From Metarhizobium sp964253915 (lineage in GTDB: Bacteria > Pseudomonadota > Alphaproteobacteria > Rhizobiales > Rhizobiaceae): a DNA stretch of 64,000 nt. The notes below the pieces were generated by a model. That model saw nothing but the letters and a program-made list of their open reading frames with translations, did not search any database and was not told the origin of the DNA. The position numbers and the translations under genes were made by a program. The DNA is taken from positions 62,001 through 126,000 of the forward strand of contig NZ_CAXUSG020000002.1 in the NCBI RefSeq assembly GCF_964253915.1, written 5' to 3'. Below are positions 49,583 through 58,561 of this stretch, in pieces; positions within the stretch are counted from its first letter, which is position 1, and every line of letters begins with the position of its first letter.

Positions 49583-50953
49583 TCAGGAGCGGACCGATTG
49601 CGGGATGCCGGCCTGCAGCTGTGCGGCCGCGGCCTGTACGGTCGCCTCGAACGTCTCGCGCGGAACCGGGCGACCGAAATGAAAGCCCTGGAATTCGTGG
49701 CAGCCGCTATCCAGCAGCAGCGCATGCTGGGCTGTCGTCTCCACGCCTTCGGCCAGTACGACGAGGCCGAGATCGCGGCCCATCTGGACGATGCTTCTGA
49801 CCAGCGCAGCGCCATGCTGGTTTTCGGTCGAGTCGTGCACGAAGCTCCGATCGATCTTCAGCTGGTAGATCGGCAGGCGGCGCAGGTAGCTGAGCGACGA
49901 GTAGCCGGTGCCGAAATCGTCGAGCGCGAAGCGGATGCCGGCGGCACGCAGCGCATTCATCTTGGCAATCACCGGCTCCATGCCGGCGATGATGACGCTT
50001 TCGGTCAATTCCAGCTTCAGGCGGGAAGGATCGACGCCGTAGAAGGCCACGGTGTCGAGCACGGATTGCTGGAAATCGTTGACGGCGAACTGGCTGGCGC
50101 TGACATTGACCGCCAGCGTCAGCTTGCCGAGTACGGGGTCGCTCCGCCAGCTTGCCAGCGTCCGGCAGGCATCCTTCAGCACCCAGCCGCCGAGCAGCGG
50201 CATCAGGTTGCTCTCTTCGGCCAGCGGGATGAAGACGTTGGGGGCGATGTAGCCGCGCTGTGGGTGTTTCCAGCGCAGCAACGCCTCCGCGCCGATGATG
50301 TCGCCTCCATTGTTGATCTGCGGCTGGAGGAACAGTTCCAGTTCGTCGTTGCGCATCGCCTCCTGCAACTCGCGCACCATGCCCTTCTGCCGCGTGAACT
50401 CCAGCCGGATCACGTAGATGCAACCGCAAACCATGGCGGTTGCCAGCGCGGAATTGATCCAGGTTCCGGCATAACGAATTTCATCCGGTATGGAGTGCGC
50501 AAAGGGCAGCGCCCAGTTCGAGGCCGAGAGAAAAATGAAGGAGGCGAGACATGCGGCGATGACCGCCAGCTGGAATTTCGATTTGCGCCGCAGGTAATTG
50601 ATGTAGCCGAGCATGGCCAGCACCGGCAGATAGAGATGCGTCACCCGCGGCGCATTGGCAGTTGCCGTGTCGAACATAAGGCAGAAACCGAGGACAAAGG
50701 CCAGAAAGGCCAATTCGGAGACCACCAGTGCGGCTGTCAGAAGCCGGGCGCGGATCAGAAGCAGGCTTGCGAAGCTGACGAGCGCCAGAACCACATCGGC
50801 CAGCGCCAGTTCCCACCATCCATTGACGGCAAACACGGCGCACCAGAGGAGGCTGATGCAAAATACGAGAAGGGCAGCCGCCTGATAGGCAAAAATCAGG
50901 CGCCGGGAATATTGCTCCGAAAGTTTTTCCAATGCTTCGCTATGCCCTGGCAA
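49583..50953 (-). CDS. membrane-bound EAL-domain cyclic-di-GMP phosphodiesterase
   Basis: This 456-residue protein has about six N-terminal helices (residues 20-185) that form a membrane sensor region without a recognised name, then an EAL domain (200-450). The signature E223-A-L lies in GAEALLRW; NVSASQF, ELTES, FALDDFGTGYSSL, LKIDRSFV, EGVET and QGFHFGRP are present. The metal and catalytic residues of active c-di-GMP hydrolases are therefore kept. No GGDEF domain is present. It should lower c-di-GMP at the membrane in response to an unknown cue. It precedes the DeoR gene on the same strand. Confidence 0.92.
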   Translation of the reverse strand: MPGHSEALEKLSEQYSRRLIFAYQAAALLVFCISLLWCAVFAVNGWWELALADVVLALVSFASLLLIRARLLTAALVVSELAFLAFVLGFCLMFDTATANAPRVTHLYLPVLAMLGYINYLRRKSKFQLAVIAACLASFIFLSASNWALPFAHSIPDEIRYAGTWINSALATAMVCGCIYVIRLEFTRQKGMVRELQEAMRNDELELFLQPQINNGGDIIGAEALLRWKHPQRGYIAPNVFIPLAEESNLMPLLGGWVLKDACRTLASWRSDPVLGKLTLAVNVSASQFAVNDFQQSVLDTVAFYGVDPSRLKLELTESVIIAGMEPVIAKMNALRAAGIRFALDDFGTGYSSLSYLRRLPIYQLKIDRSFVHDSTENQHGAALVRSIVQMGRDLGLVVLAEGVETTAQHALLLDSGCHEFQGFHFGRPVPRETFEATVQAAAAQLQAGIPQSVRS

Positions 50954-51330
50954 TCGCCACCTTCATCTCTGCGTTCGAACGATTTCCCGGGCTGCCTTGC
51001 ATCATCCCTCGAATGTCGACGCTGCAGTTATACAAGCTTCAACTTCACGAAATGCAATTTTACTTCCGAAAGATTGATTCAAACTTGCGCAAAATGGCAC
51101 ATTGAAAAAATACCGGGACAAGACATTTGCCTGATGTCACGCCCACAAGCCTGCAAATCCCCGGATCGGTGAAGATATTGTCTCGGTCGGAACAATTCCG
51201 CGCGAAGCAACAATAAATCTTTCGACGATCAATTGAAACCGATTGTCGTAAATCTTTTCGGCTGGCGAGGATCTTTTCTCGTGCGGCGTGTAAATATCCG
51301 GAAAAACGTCGAGGCACGTTTCGTTTCGGA
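50954..51330. other. 377-bp AT-rich intergenic region upstream of EAL gene
   Basis: No gene or clear dyad is seen. It lies between the end of the EmrA-like gene and the start of the EAL gene, both leftward, so it should hold the EAL promoter and any terminator of the efflux operon. It is among the most AT-rich stretches here. Confidence 0.4.
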
Positions 51331-52404
51331 TCAGTACAGGCTCAGCAAATCCTCCCCGGTCTGCGGCGCGCTGCTCTTGTCGATGGAAACGACGACGGAC
51401 AGGCCAGGCCCCAAATGTTCGATCGGAGCCTGGTCCTTGTCGATGCTGATGCGCACGCCGACCCGTTGGGCGATCTTGGTGAAGTTGCCGGATGCGTTGT
51501 CCGGTTTGATCACGGAAAATTCCGAACCGGTTGCCGGCGAGAAGTTCTGGATATGGCCCTTGATGGTGCGCTTGTTGAGGGCATCAACGACGATCGTTAC
51601 CGGCTGGCCGATCTGCATGCCGTAGAGTTGCGTTTCCTTGAAGTTGGCGACGACCCAGACGTCGCGCGGAACGACAGCCAGCAATTGGGTGCCGGGGGTC
51701 ACATATTGCCCGAGCCGCGCGCCGATTTCGCCCAGGCGGCCGTCGCGCGGGGCAACGATGACGGTGTTCTGCAGGTCTATGTCCGCCAGTTGCACGGCGG
51801 CTTCGGCGCCGGTGACGTTTGCCTCCAGGGCGGCGCGGCTGACGATGATCGTCGCCAGGCTCTGTCTGGCCACTTCGACGGCGGCCTTGGCGCGATTGAG
51901 CCCCGCCTTGGCCTGCAGCTGCGCCGCCGCGGCCTTTTCGGACTCGCTGGTGGAAGCCACGCCGCGATCCGTCAGGTTCGCAACCCGCCTAGAGGTCAGT
52001 TCCGCCTGGTTGAGCACGGATTCGGCGCTTTCGACCTCCGCTTCGGCGGCATGGATGTTTGCCTGCGCCGACAACTCCTGCTGGTGAGAATTTGCCAGCG
52101 AGGCCTGCTGCGCCTGCAGGGTGGCGCGAGCCTGCGCCACTTTCTGCGTGTAGGAGCGGTCGTCGATCCTCACGAGCACGTCGCCTTGCTTCACCTCGGC
52201 ATAATCCTTGACGGGGACTTCGACGATGTAGCCGCTCACCTGCGGCGAAATCGTCGTCACATATCCGCGGACATAGGCGTTTTCCGTTGTTTCCACGGAG
52301 GTTAGGAACGGTGGCAGCCGCCAGGCGTATAGCACGAGCAGGACCCCGGCCAGGCCAGCCAGGAGGGTAACAAGGGTGCTGGGGGAGCGGAAAAGTTTGA
52401 GCAT
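51331..52404 (-). CDS. EmrA/HlyD-type membrane fusion protein
   Basis: This 357-residue adaptor has one N-terminal membrane helix (STLVTLLAGLAGVLLVLYAW). Lipoyl halves follow (TTENAYVRGYVTTISPQVSGYIVEV with DVLVRIDDRSY), then a long alpha-helical coiled-coil hairpin rich in Ala, Gln and Glu (about 80-200) and the beta-barrel (GDGRLGEIGARLGQYVTPGT-like region, then VVANFKETQL). The TENAYV motif is typical of EmrA partners of DHA2 exporters. The ATG at 52404 is used; an in-frame TTG at 52422, next to the MFS stop, is an alternative. It is the last gene of the MarR-MFS-adaptor operon. Confidence 0.9.
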   Translation of the reverse strand: MLKLFRSPSTLVTLLAGLAGVLLVLYAWRLPPFLTSVETTENAYVRGYVTTISPQVSGYIVEVPVKDYAEVKQGDVLVRIDDRSYTQKVAQARATLQAQQASLANSHQQELSAQANIHAAEAEVESAESVLNQAELTSRRVANLTDRGVASTSESEKAAAAQLQAKAGLNRAKAAVEVARQSLATIIVSRAALEANVTGAEAAVQLADIDLQNTVIVAPRDGRLGEIGARLGQYVTPGTQLLAVVPRDVWVVANFKETQLYGMQIGQPVTIVVDALNKRTIKGHIQNFSPATGSEFSVIKPDNASGNFTKIAQRVGVRISIDKDQAPIEHLGPGLSVVVSIDKSSAPQTGEDLLSLY

Positions 52405-52422
52405 GGCTTTTTCTTGGTTCAA

Positions 52423-54114
52423 TCAGGGGGCTGGTTGTGGAGCGGCGGCTGAACGAAGTGTCATCAGCCTATCGAAGGCGCGATGCAGCAGCAGGATCAC
52501 CAGCCCTGTCAGGCTGGCGAGGAAGATGACGAAAAATGCATCGTTGTAGGCAAGGATATAGGCTTCGCGGGTCACCTGCTGGGCGAGCAGCGACAGCCCT
52601 TCGGCATTCAGCAGCGACTTGTCGGAGATCACCTTACCATAGGCGCCGGAAAGTTGCGAAACGCGCTGCGCCACCACGGGATCGGAGAGCAGGATGCGCT
52701 CCACTAGGATGTTGGAGTGGAATTTTTCGCGCATCGTGACGAAGGTGCCCAGTACCGCTGAGGCAAACAAGGCGCCAATGCTCTGGGTGAACAGGAAGAT
52801 CACCAGGAAGTTGACGACGTACGTCGCCCCTTTCGTGAGCACCGCGCCAAAACCCTTGGACATGATCGGCGGCAGGAACATCCCGGCACCCGCAGCGACG
52901 AGCGCCTGGCTGAAATACATGTCGGCCGGCCGCGTCATGCTGGTCGACTGGCTGTCGAGCCAGGCCCCGGCGGCGATGAGAACAAGTGCGATCGCATGGG
53001 CCGTTTCGACGTAACGGGTCAGCATCAGCAGGGAGCAGAACAAGCCGCCGACGATGGCCGCGGCAAGGACTACGGCGTAGAGCGACACCGTCTGGTCGTT
53101 GAGCAGGCCGAGTTGCTGGTAAAAACTAGCGGCCGTTGTCGATTGCTCCGAGGAGACAAAGCGGAAGAGCAGCAGCAATCCGGCCATCCGCATGTTCGGC
53201 CCCGAAAACAGCCAGCGAAAGTCGAACATCGGGTTCTTGCGCGGCGCCTCGACGATGAACAACAGGGTCATGGCGCCGATAGTCACGGCCAGCAAAACGC
53301 CGAGCCAGGGCGTTTCGAACCACCAGTACAGCCGGCCCAATGTCAGGAAGACGGCAAGGCAGCCAAAGCCGGTCGCCAGCAGCAGATAGCTGAAGATATC
53401 GGTGCGCTGGATGACGTTGGCACGCGGCGGCACTGTTACCGGCAGAAGATAGATGACCGGCAAGGCGATCAGCGCCAGCCCCATCTCGAACGAATAAAGT
53501 GCATTCCAGCCGCCGAAATCCAGCAGCGCCGGTGAGATGATCCGCGCCAGCGGCGCGGAAATCAACGTGTTCGTCAAGGCAAGGCTGAGGCCGAGCGACA
53601 GCTTCTTTGCCGGCGGGAAGGCCTCCAGCATGTAGAGAAAGCCGATCGTCGACAATGGCGCGGCAGCCATACCGCTGATGGCGCGGATGGCAATCGCCGA
53701 ATGCAGGTCGGTGACAAGCAGGTTGAGGATCGAAGCGAGGACAAAACAGATGATGCTGAATTCGGCAAAGCGCCGCAGGCCGTATTGGGTCCGGATCTTG
53801 AAAAGCGCGATCGCGAAGCTGGCGTAAGGCGCCATGTAGGCGGCCGACAGCCAAGAGACTTCCGCCACCGTTGCCGAAAAGCTTCCCTGAAGCTGGTAGA
53901 TGTTGGCCGAGACGAGGTTCATCCCAAGTCCCTGCGTCAGGAAAAACAGCATGGAGGAGGCGATGTAAAGCGGCATTTTCCAGCGCGGCATCGCCGCCGG
54001 CGTGGGGGCGGTGGCCGGGGGTGGCGCGGGTTGCGCGACAGCCTCCGGTTCTTGCCGCGGAGCCGCGTCGGTATTGTCGTTGGCAACCGCTTCTCGTGCT
54101 TGATCCTTGCTCAT
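52423..54114 (-). CDS. DHA2-type MFS exporter, EmrB-like
   Basis: This 563-residue major facilitator has about 14 helices. A Pro/Ala-rich cytoplasmic N-terminus of about 45 residues precedes the first helix. EmrB-like features are SANIYQLQGSFSATVAEVSWLSAAYMAPYA, RAISGMAAAPLSTIGFLYMLEAFP and the late-loop region LSQLSGAYG. With the EmrA-like adaptor it should form a pump that reaches the outer membrane. The gene is leftward, starting 9 bp after the MarR gene stop with GAGGA upstream. Its substrates are unknown, probably hydrophobic toxic compounds that MarR senses. Confidence 0.88.
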   Translation of the reverse strand: MSKDQAREAVANDNTDAAPRQEPEAVAQPAPPPATAPTPAAMPRWKMPLYIASSMLFFLTQGLGMNLVSANIYQLQGSFSATVAEVSWLSAAYMAPYASFAIALFKIRTQYGLRRFAEFSIICFVLASILNLLVTDLHSAIAIRAISGMAAAPLSTIGFLYMLEAFPPAKKLSLGLSLALTNTLISAPLARIISPALLDFGGWNALYSFEMGLALIALPVIYLLPVTVPPRANVIQRTDIFSYLLLATGFGCLAVFLTLGRLYWWFETPWLGVLLAVTIGAMTLLFIVEAPRKNPMFDFRWLFSGPNMRMAGLLLLFRFVSSEQSTTAASFYQQLGLLNDQTVSLYAVVLAAAIVGGLFCSLLMLTRYVETAHAIALVLIAAGAWLDSQSTSMTRPADMYFSQALVAAGAGMFLPPIMSKGFGAVLTKGATYVVNFLVIFLFTQSIGALFASAVLGTFVTMREKFHSNILVERILLSDPVVAQRVSQLSGAYGKVISDKSLLNAEGLSLLAQQVTREAYILAYNDAFFVIFLASLTGLVILLLHRAFDRLMTLRSAAAPQPAP

Positions 54115-54123
54115 GACATGTCC

Positions 54124-54567
54124 TCAGGAGGTCCGCACACTCTGAAGATTTGCCTGCATCGTCCGGATGACGGCCGATGCCGTCAAGAGGTCTTCCTGGG
54201 AAATGCCGGCAACAAGGCGCAGGATGAGGGCGCTGGCAACGCTTTCGACCTCCTCGGCCGTGCGGCGACCGAGGCCGGTGAGATGGACCTCCTTCGCCCG
54301 GCGGTCCGCGTCGCTCGATCGGCGCTCGACGAAACCTTGCGCTTCCATCGTGTCCAGCAGGCGAACCACGGTCGGGGTCTCAAGCTCCAACCGCTCGGCC
54401 AGCTCCCGCTGGTTCAAACGTTCCTTTTCCGCGAGCGCAGAGAAGACACGCATGCGCGGCAGCGTGATGTTTTGCTCACGCGTCAGAAGCTCGAAAACGG
54501 CCTTCAGTTTGCGCCCGAAGGCGCTGACATCCTCGATCAGGCGGCGTTCGACGTCGTGTTTCCGCAT
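54124..54567 (-). CDS. MarR-family transcriptional regulator
   Basis: This 147-residue regulator has the MarR winged helix: QNITLPRMRVFSALAEKERL, NQRELAERLELETPTVVRLL, DTMEAQGFVERRSSDADRRAKEVHLT. The DxR-x-K wing (DADRRAKEVHLT) is diagnostic. It is the first gene of the leftward operon with the EmrB-like and EmrA-like genes. A dyad at 54590-54609 and the palindrome TAGTGCACTA lie just upstream, fitting autorepression relieved by a pump substrate. Confidence 0.93.
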   Translation of the reverse strand: MRKHDVERRLIEDVSAFGRKLKAVFELLTREQNITLPRMRVFSALAEKERLNQRELAERLELETPTVVRLLDTMEAQGFVERRSSDADRRAKEVHLTGLGRRTAEEVESVASALILRLVAGISQEDLLTASAVIRTMQANLQSVRTS

Positions 54568-54579
54568 GGCTCATATCCA

Positions 54580-54609
54580 TAGTGCACTAATTATAGCTCT
54601 AGATATAAT
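54580..54609 (-). promoter_or_regulatory. MarR-type operator region
   Basis: A perfect 10-bp palindrome TAGTGCACTA (54580-54589) abuts a 20-bp imperfect dyad ATTATA-N8-TATAAT (54590-54609). Both are directly upstream of the MarR start, in an AT-rich patch that also offers -10-like TATAAT on either strand. The size and AT-rich symmetry are typical of MarR sites. Confidence 0.55.
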
Positions 54610-54785
54610 AAGTGTGACATATTTTCAAGTGATGGCTTGCGGAATAGGGCGACAAAGCCCGGCAGAACATGTGACGGGCATCGAAATGTGTGCCGGGGCA
54701 TGCGACGGGCACGGATCGACGCGTGGTCGCAAGCGCCCCCGGGAAGGGGCGGTCAAGCGGACGACGGGCGGAAAACAGGTGAAGT

Positions 54786-55397
54786 TTAAGCGCGGAACAT
54801 TTCGAACAACTTGCCGACGCTCTGGCGGCCGAGTTCGCGGATGTCGAATTTCTGGCCTTCGAGAAGCCATTCCCAGCACATGCCTTTTGCATGCCATTTG
54901 AGCGTCAGGCTGGCGAGTTCCGGGGTCCAGGCGGTAGAAAGCCGGCCGGTGCTGGCCGCACGCACGAAAATGGCGGTGAGCAGGTCGGCCTGGCTGTCTT
55001 CGATCTCCTGCATCGCCGTGGCAACCCTTTCGAGTTCCTCGGTAAAGTTCGTGCGGATCAGGATCGTCCACATGCGCTGGCGCGGGACGTCGCCGGCGAG
55101 CAGATCGATCCACTCGTAGATGGCGTGCTCGATGAAATGGAGCGCATCGACCCCTTCCACCCCCACCTTCTCCAAATCCATCATGCTGAGTTCGGGAAGG
55201 CGGGCGGTGTTGTAGAGTTCGAGGAAGAGGTCGGTCTTGCTGGCGAAGTGCCAGTAGATGGCACCCCGCGTCACCCCGGCTGCGGTGGCGATGTTTTCCA
55301 GCGTGCTGTTGGCGACGCCTTTTTCGAAAAACATCTTTTCGGCGGCAACCAGGATTGCCGCCTTTGTTTCCGCTGCTTCAGCCTTGGTGCGCCTCAT
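54786..55397 (-). CDS. TetR/AcrR-family repressor of the adjoining RND pump
   Basis: This 203-residue TetR regulator has an N-terminal HTH (KAAILVAAEKMFFEKGVANS, TLENIATAAGVTRGAIYWHF, ASKTDLFLELY) almost identical in pattern to AcrR and related repressors. It has a C-terminal ligand domain with several tryptophans (EWIDLLAG, MWTILIRTNF, WHAKGMCWEWLLEG). It is the third gene of the leftward operon, 14 bp after the RND permease, and an AcrR-like 24-bp dyad precedes the operon at 59796-59819. The inferred role is drug-responsive autorepression. Confidence 0.94.
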   Translation of the reverse strand: MRRTKAEAAETKAAILVAAEKMFFEKGVANSTLENIATAAGVTRGAIYWHFASKTDLFLELYNTARLPELSMMDLEKVGVEGVDALHFIEHAIYEWIDLLAGDVPRQRMWTILIRTNFTEELERVATAMQEIEDSQADLLTAIFVRAASTGRLSTAWTPELASLTLKWHAKGMCWEWLLEGQKFDIRELGRQSVGKLFEMFRA

Positions 55398-55411
55398 CTG
55401 GGTTTATGCCA

Positions 55412-58400
55412 TCACTCTGCCGGTTGGGCCGCTTGTTCCGCTGCGGCTTCGCTCTTATCGCCCGTCTTACCAAAAAGCTTCATGACGAACACGAAGAAAA
55501 CGGGGACGAAGAAGATGGCGAGTACAGTGGCGGAGATCATGCCGCCGAGAACGCCGGTGCCGATGGCATTCTGGCTGGCGGCGCTGGCGCCGGTCGCGAT
55601 CGCCAGCGGCACGACGCCGAGCGTGAAGGCGAGCGAGGTCATCAGGATCGGCCGGAACCGCAGCTGGCAGGCCTCGATGGTGGCTTCCAGCAGCGGTTTG
55701 CCCTGCGCCCGCAGGTCCTTGGCGAACTCGACGATCAGGATGGCGTTCTTCGCCGAGAGCCCGATGATGGTGATCAGGCCGACCTTGAAGTAGACGTCGT
55801 TCGGCATGTCGCGCAGCATGACGGCGGCGACCGAGCCGATGACGCCGAGCGGCACGACAAGCATGACCGACAGCGGGATGCTCCAGCTTTCATAGAGGGC
55901 GGCCAAAAGCAGGAAGATGAACAGGATCGTCAGGCCGACGAGCATCGGCGCCTGCGAACCGGACTGGATTTCCTGCAGCGACTGGCCCGACCATTCGTAG
56001 CCGAAGCCTGCCGGAAGCTGCGCCGCCAGCCGTTCCATCTCGGCAATCGCCGCACCGGAGGAGTAGCCGGGTGCGGCGTTGCCGGCGATGCGCACCGCCG
56101 GATAGCCGTTGTATCCGACCACCTGTGCCGGTCCCTTGGTCCAGTCGACGGTGGCGAAGGAGCGCAACGGCACCATGCCGCCGGCGGCGTTCGGCACGTT
56201 GAGGTTCAGGATATCGTCGGCACCCATGCGCTGGTGCTGATCCGCCTGCACCGTGACGCGCTGCATGCGGCCGGCATTGGGGAAGTCGTTGATGTAGGTG
56301 GAGCCGAGGTTCGCCGAAATCGTCGAGTTGATGTCGGCAAAGGTGACGCCGAAGGTGTTGGCCTTCTCGCGGTCGATGTTGAGGTTGAGCTGGGCCGCAT
56401 CCGGCATGCCTTCGATGCGCATGCCGACGAGGATAGGGCTTTGGCCCGCCGCCGCCATCAACTGGCCGGCTGCGGCGCTGAGCGCCGTGGCACCGGCGCC
56501 GGAACGGTCCTGCAGGCGGAAGGTGAAGCCGCCCGAGTTGCCGAGGCCCTGGATGGGCGGAGGCGACAACGCAAAGGTCAGGGCGTCGCGAAGGCCGAAG
56601 AGCTGGCCGTTGGCGCGCCCGGAAATCGCGTCGGCGGAATCGTTGGGGCCACGTTCCTTCCAGTCCTTCAGCGTCACGAAGGCGAGGCCGGCATTATCGC
56701 CGAAACCGGAGAAGCTGAAGCCGCTGATCATCGTCCGCTGGTCCACGGCCGGTTCCTGCGCGAAAATCTGGTCGACACGGTCGGCAACGCTGAGGGCACG
56801 GTTGGCGCTGGCTTCGGCCGGAGCCTGCATATCGACGATGACGTAACCCTGGTCCTCGTTGGGCAGGAACGAGCTCGGCAATTGCAGGAAGAGGTAGACC
56901 AGTCCGCCGACGATGGCGAGATAGATGACCATGAAGCGCCCGGCGCGATGCACCAGGAAGCCGACTGCGCCGGCATATTTGCGGGTGCCGGCGTCGAACC
57001 GTCTGTTGAACCAGCCGAAGAAGCCTTTCTTCTCGTGGTGCCCCTGCTTGATGGGTTTCAGGAAGGTGGCGCAGAGCGCCGGCGTCAAAGACAAGGCGAG
57101 CAGGCCGGAGAACAGGATCGAGACGACCATGGTCAGGCTGAACTGCTGGTAGATGACGCCGACGGCGCCGGGAAAGAAGGCCATGGGAATGAAGACGGCC
57201 GTCAGCACCAGTGTGATGCCGATGATGGCGCCTGATATCTGCGACATCGCCTTCTTGGTCGCCTCGCGTGGCGACAGGCCTTCCTCGGCCATGATGCGTT
57301 CGACGTTTTCGACCACAACGATGGCATCGTCGACGAGAATGCCGATGGCCAGCACCATGGCGAACATGGTGAGTACGTTGATGGAAAATCCGCTGGCGTA
57401 CATGATGGCGCAGGTGCCGAGCAGGGCGACCGGCACGACCAGCGTCGGGATCAGCGTGTAGCGGAAGTTCTGCAGGAAGATGAACATCACCACGAAGACC
57501 AGCACGATGGCTTCGATCAGCGTATGGATCACCTTCTCGATCGACACCGCGACGAAGGGCGAGGTGTCGTACGGCACGATATGTTTCAGCCCCGGCGGGA
57601 AAAAGCGCGACAGCTCGTCCATCTTGTCACGCACGGCGCCGGCTGTTTCCATGGCATTGCCGGTGGGCGACAGCTGGATGGCCAGAGCGGCGGCCGGCTG
57701 GCCGTTGATCTTCGTCTCGAAATTGTAGGTTTCCGCGCCGACCTCGATGCGGGCGACGTCACGCAGGCGCACCGAAGAACCATCCGGATTGGCCCGGAGG
57801 ACGATCGCGCCGAATTCCTCCGGCGACGAAAGCTGGCCCTTGACCAGAACGCTGGCGGAAATCTGCTGGTTGATCGGGTTCGGCCGGGCGCCGATGCGGC
57901 CGGCTGCCACCTGGGCGTTCTGGGCGGCGATGGCGGTGTTGATGTCGGCGGTGGAAAGATTGAGGCCGACCATCTTGTCCGGATCGATCCAGATGCGCAT
58001 GGCGCGCTGGCTGGCGAAGATCTGCGCGCGGCCGACACCGGGAATGCGCTGCAATTCGCCGAGTACGTTTCTCTGGAGATAGTCACCGAGGGAGACCACG
58101 TCGGTATTGCCGTCGGTCGAGACCAGAGCCACGAGCATCAGGAAGCCGGTGCCGGCCTCTTCCACCTCGACACCCTGCTGGGTGACGACCTGGGGCAGCC
58201 GCGCCTCGACGCGGCGAACGGCGTTCTGCACATCGATGGACGCCTGTCCGGAATCGACACCGGGCTCAAAAGTCGTGGTGATCTGCACCATGCCGGAGGA
58301 ATCGGAGGTGGATTCGAAGTAGATCACGCCGTCGACGCTGTTCAATTCCTGTTCGATCGGCGCGGTGACGCTTTGATAGATCTCTTCCGAAGAGGCGCCG

Positions 58401-58549
58401 GGATAGGTCGTCGACAGGGTGATCTGCGGCGGGGCGACGTTCGGATACTGCGCCACCGGCAGAAGCGGAATGGCGATGATGCCGCCGATCATGATGAAGA
58501 TGGCGACGACCCATGCGAAGATGGGCCTGCCGATAAAGAACTGGGCCAT
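55412..58549 (-). CDS. RND multidrug efflux permease, HAE1/AcrB family
   Basis: This 1045-residue proton/drug antiporter has AcrB-like landmarks. It starts MAQFFIGRPIFAWVVAIFIM, carries TM4 D407-D408 in LAIGILVDDAIVVVENVER, TM10 lysine in IGLSAKNAILIVEFAKD, and porter-domain stretches such as YPNVAPPQITLSTTYPGAS and IPGVGRAQIF. It is closer to AcrB/AmeB/BepE-type pumps than the other permease in the window. It lies 12 bp after the adaptor and 14 bp before the TetR gene. No outer-membrane factor is encoded here. The substrate range is probably broad. Confidence 0.96.
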   Translation of the reverse strand: MAQFFIGRPIFAWVVAIFIMIGGIIAIPLLPVAQYPNVAPPQITLSTTYPGASSEEIYQSVTAPIEQELNSVDGVIYFESTSDSSGMVQITTTFEPGVDSGQASIDVQNAVRRVEARLPQVVTQQGVEVEEAGTGFLMLVALVSTDGNTDVVSLGDYLQRNVLGELQRIPGVGRAQIFASQRAMRIWIDPDKMVGLNLSTADINTAIAAQNAQVAAGRIGARPNPINQQISASVLVKGQLSSPEEFGAIVLRANPDGSSVRLRDVARIEVGAETYNFETKINGQPAAALAIQLSPTGNAMETAGAVRDKMDELSRFFPPGLKHIVPYDTSPFVAVSIEKVIHTLIEAIVLVFVVMFIFLQNFRYTLIPTLVVPVALLGTCAIMYASGFSINVLTMFAMVLAIGILVDDAIVVVENVERIMAEEGLSPREATKKAMSQISGAIIGITLVLTAVFIPMAFFPGAVGVIYQQFSLTMVVSILFSGLLALSLTPALCATFLKPIKQGHHEKKGFFGWFNRRFDAGTRKYAGAVGFLVHRAGRFMVIYLAIVGGLVYLFLQLPSSFLPNEDQGYVIVDMQAPAEASANRALSVADRVDQIFAQEPAVDQRTMISGFSFSGFGDNAGLAFVTLKDWKERGPNDSADAISGRANGQLFGLRDALTFALSPPPIQGLGNSGGFTFRLQDRSGAGATALSAAAGQLMAAAGQSPILVGMRIEGMPDAAQLNLNIDREKANTFGVTFADINSTISANLGSTYINDFPNAGRMQRVTVQADQHQRMGADDILNLNVPNAAGGMVPLRSFATVDWTKGPAQVVGYNGYPAVRIAGNAAPGYSSGAAIAEMERLAAQLPAGFGYEWSGQSLQEIQSGSQAPMLVGLTILFIFLLLAALYESWSIPLSVMLVVPLGVIGSVAAVMLRDMPNDVYFKVGLITIIGLSAKNAILIVEFAKDLRAQGKPLLEATIEACQLRFRPILMTSLAFTLGVVPLAIATGASAASQNAIGTGVLGGMISATVLAIFFVPVFFVFVMKLFGKTGDKSEAAAEQAAQPAE

Positions 58550-58561
58550 GAGGGGAGATCC

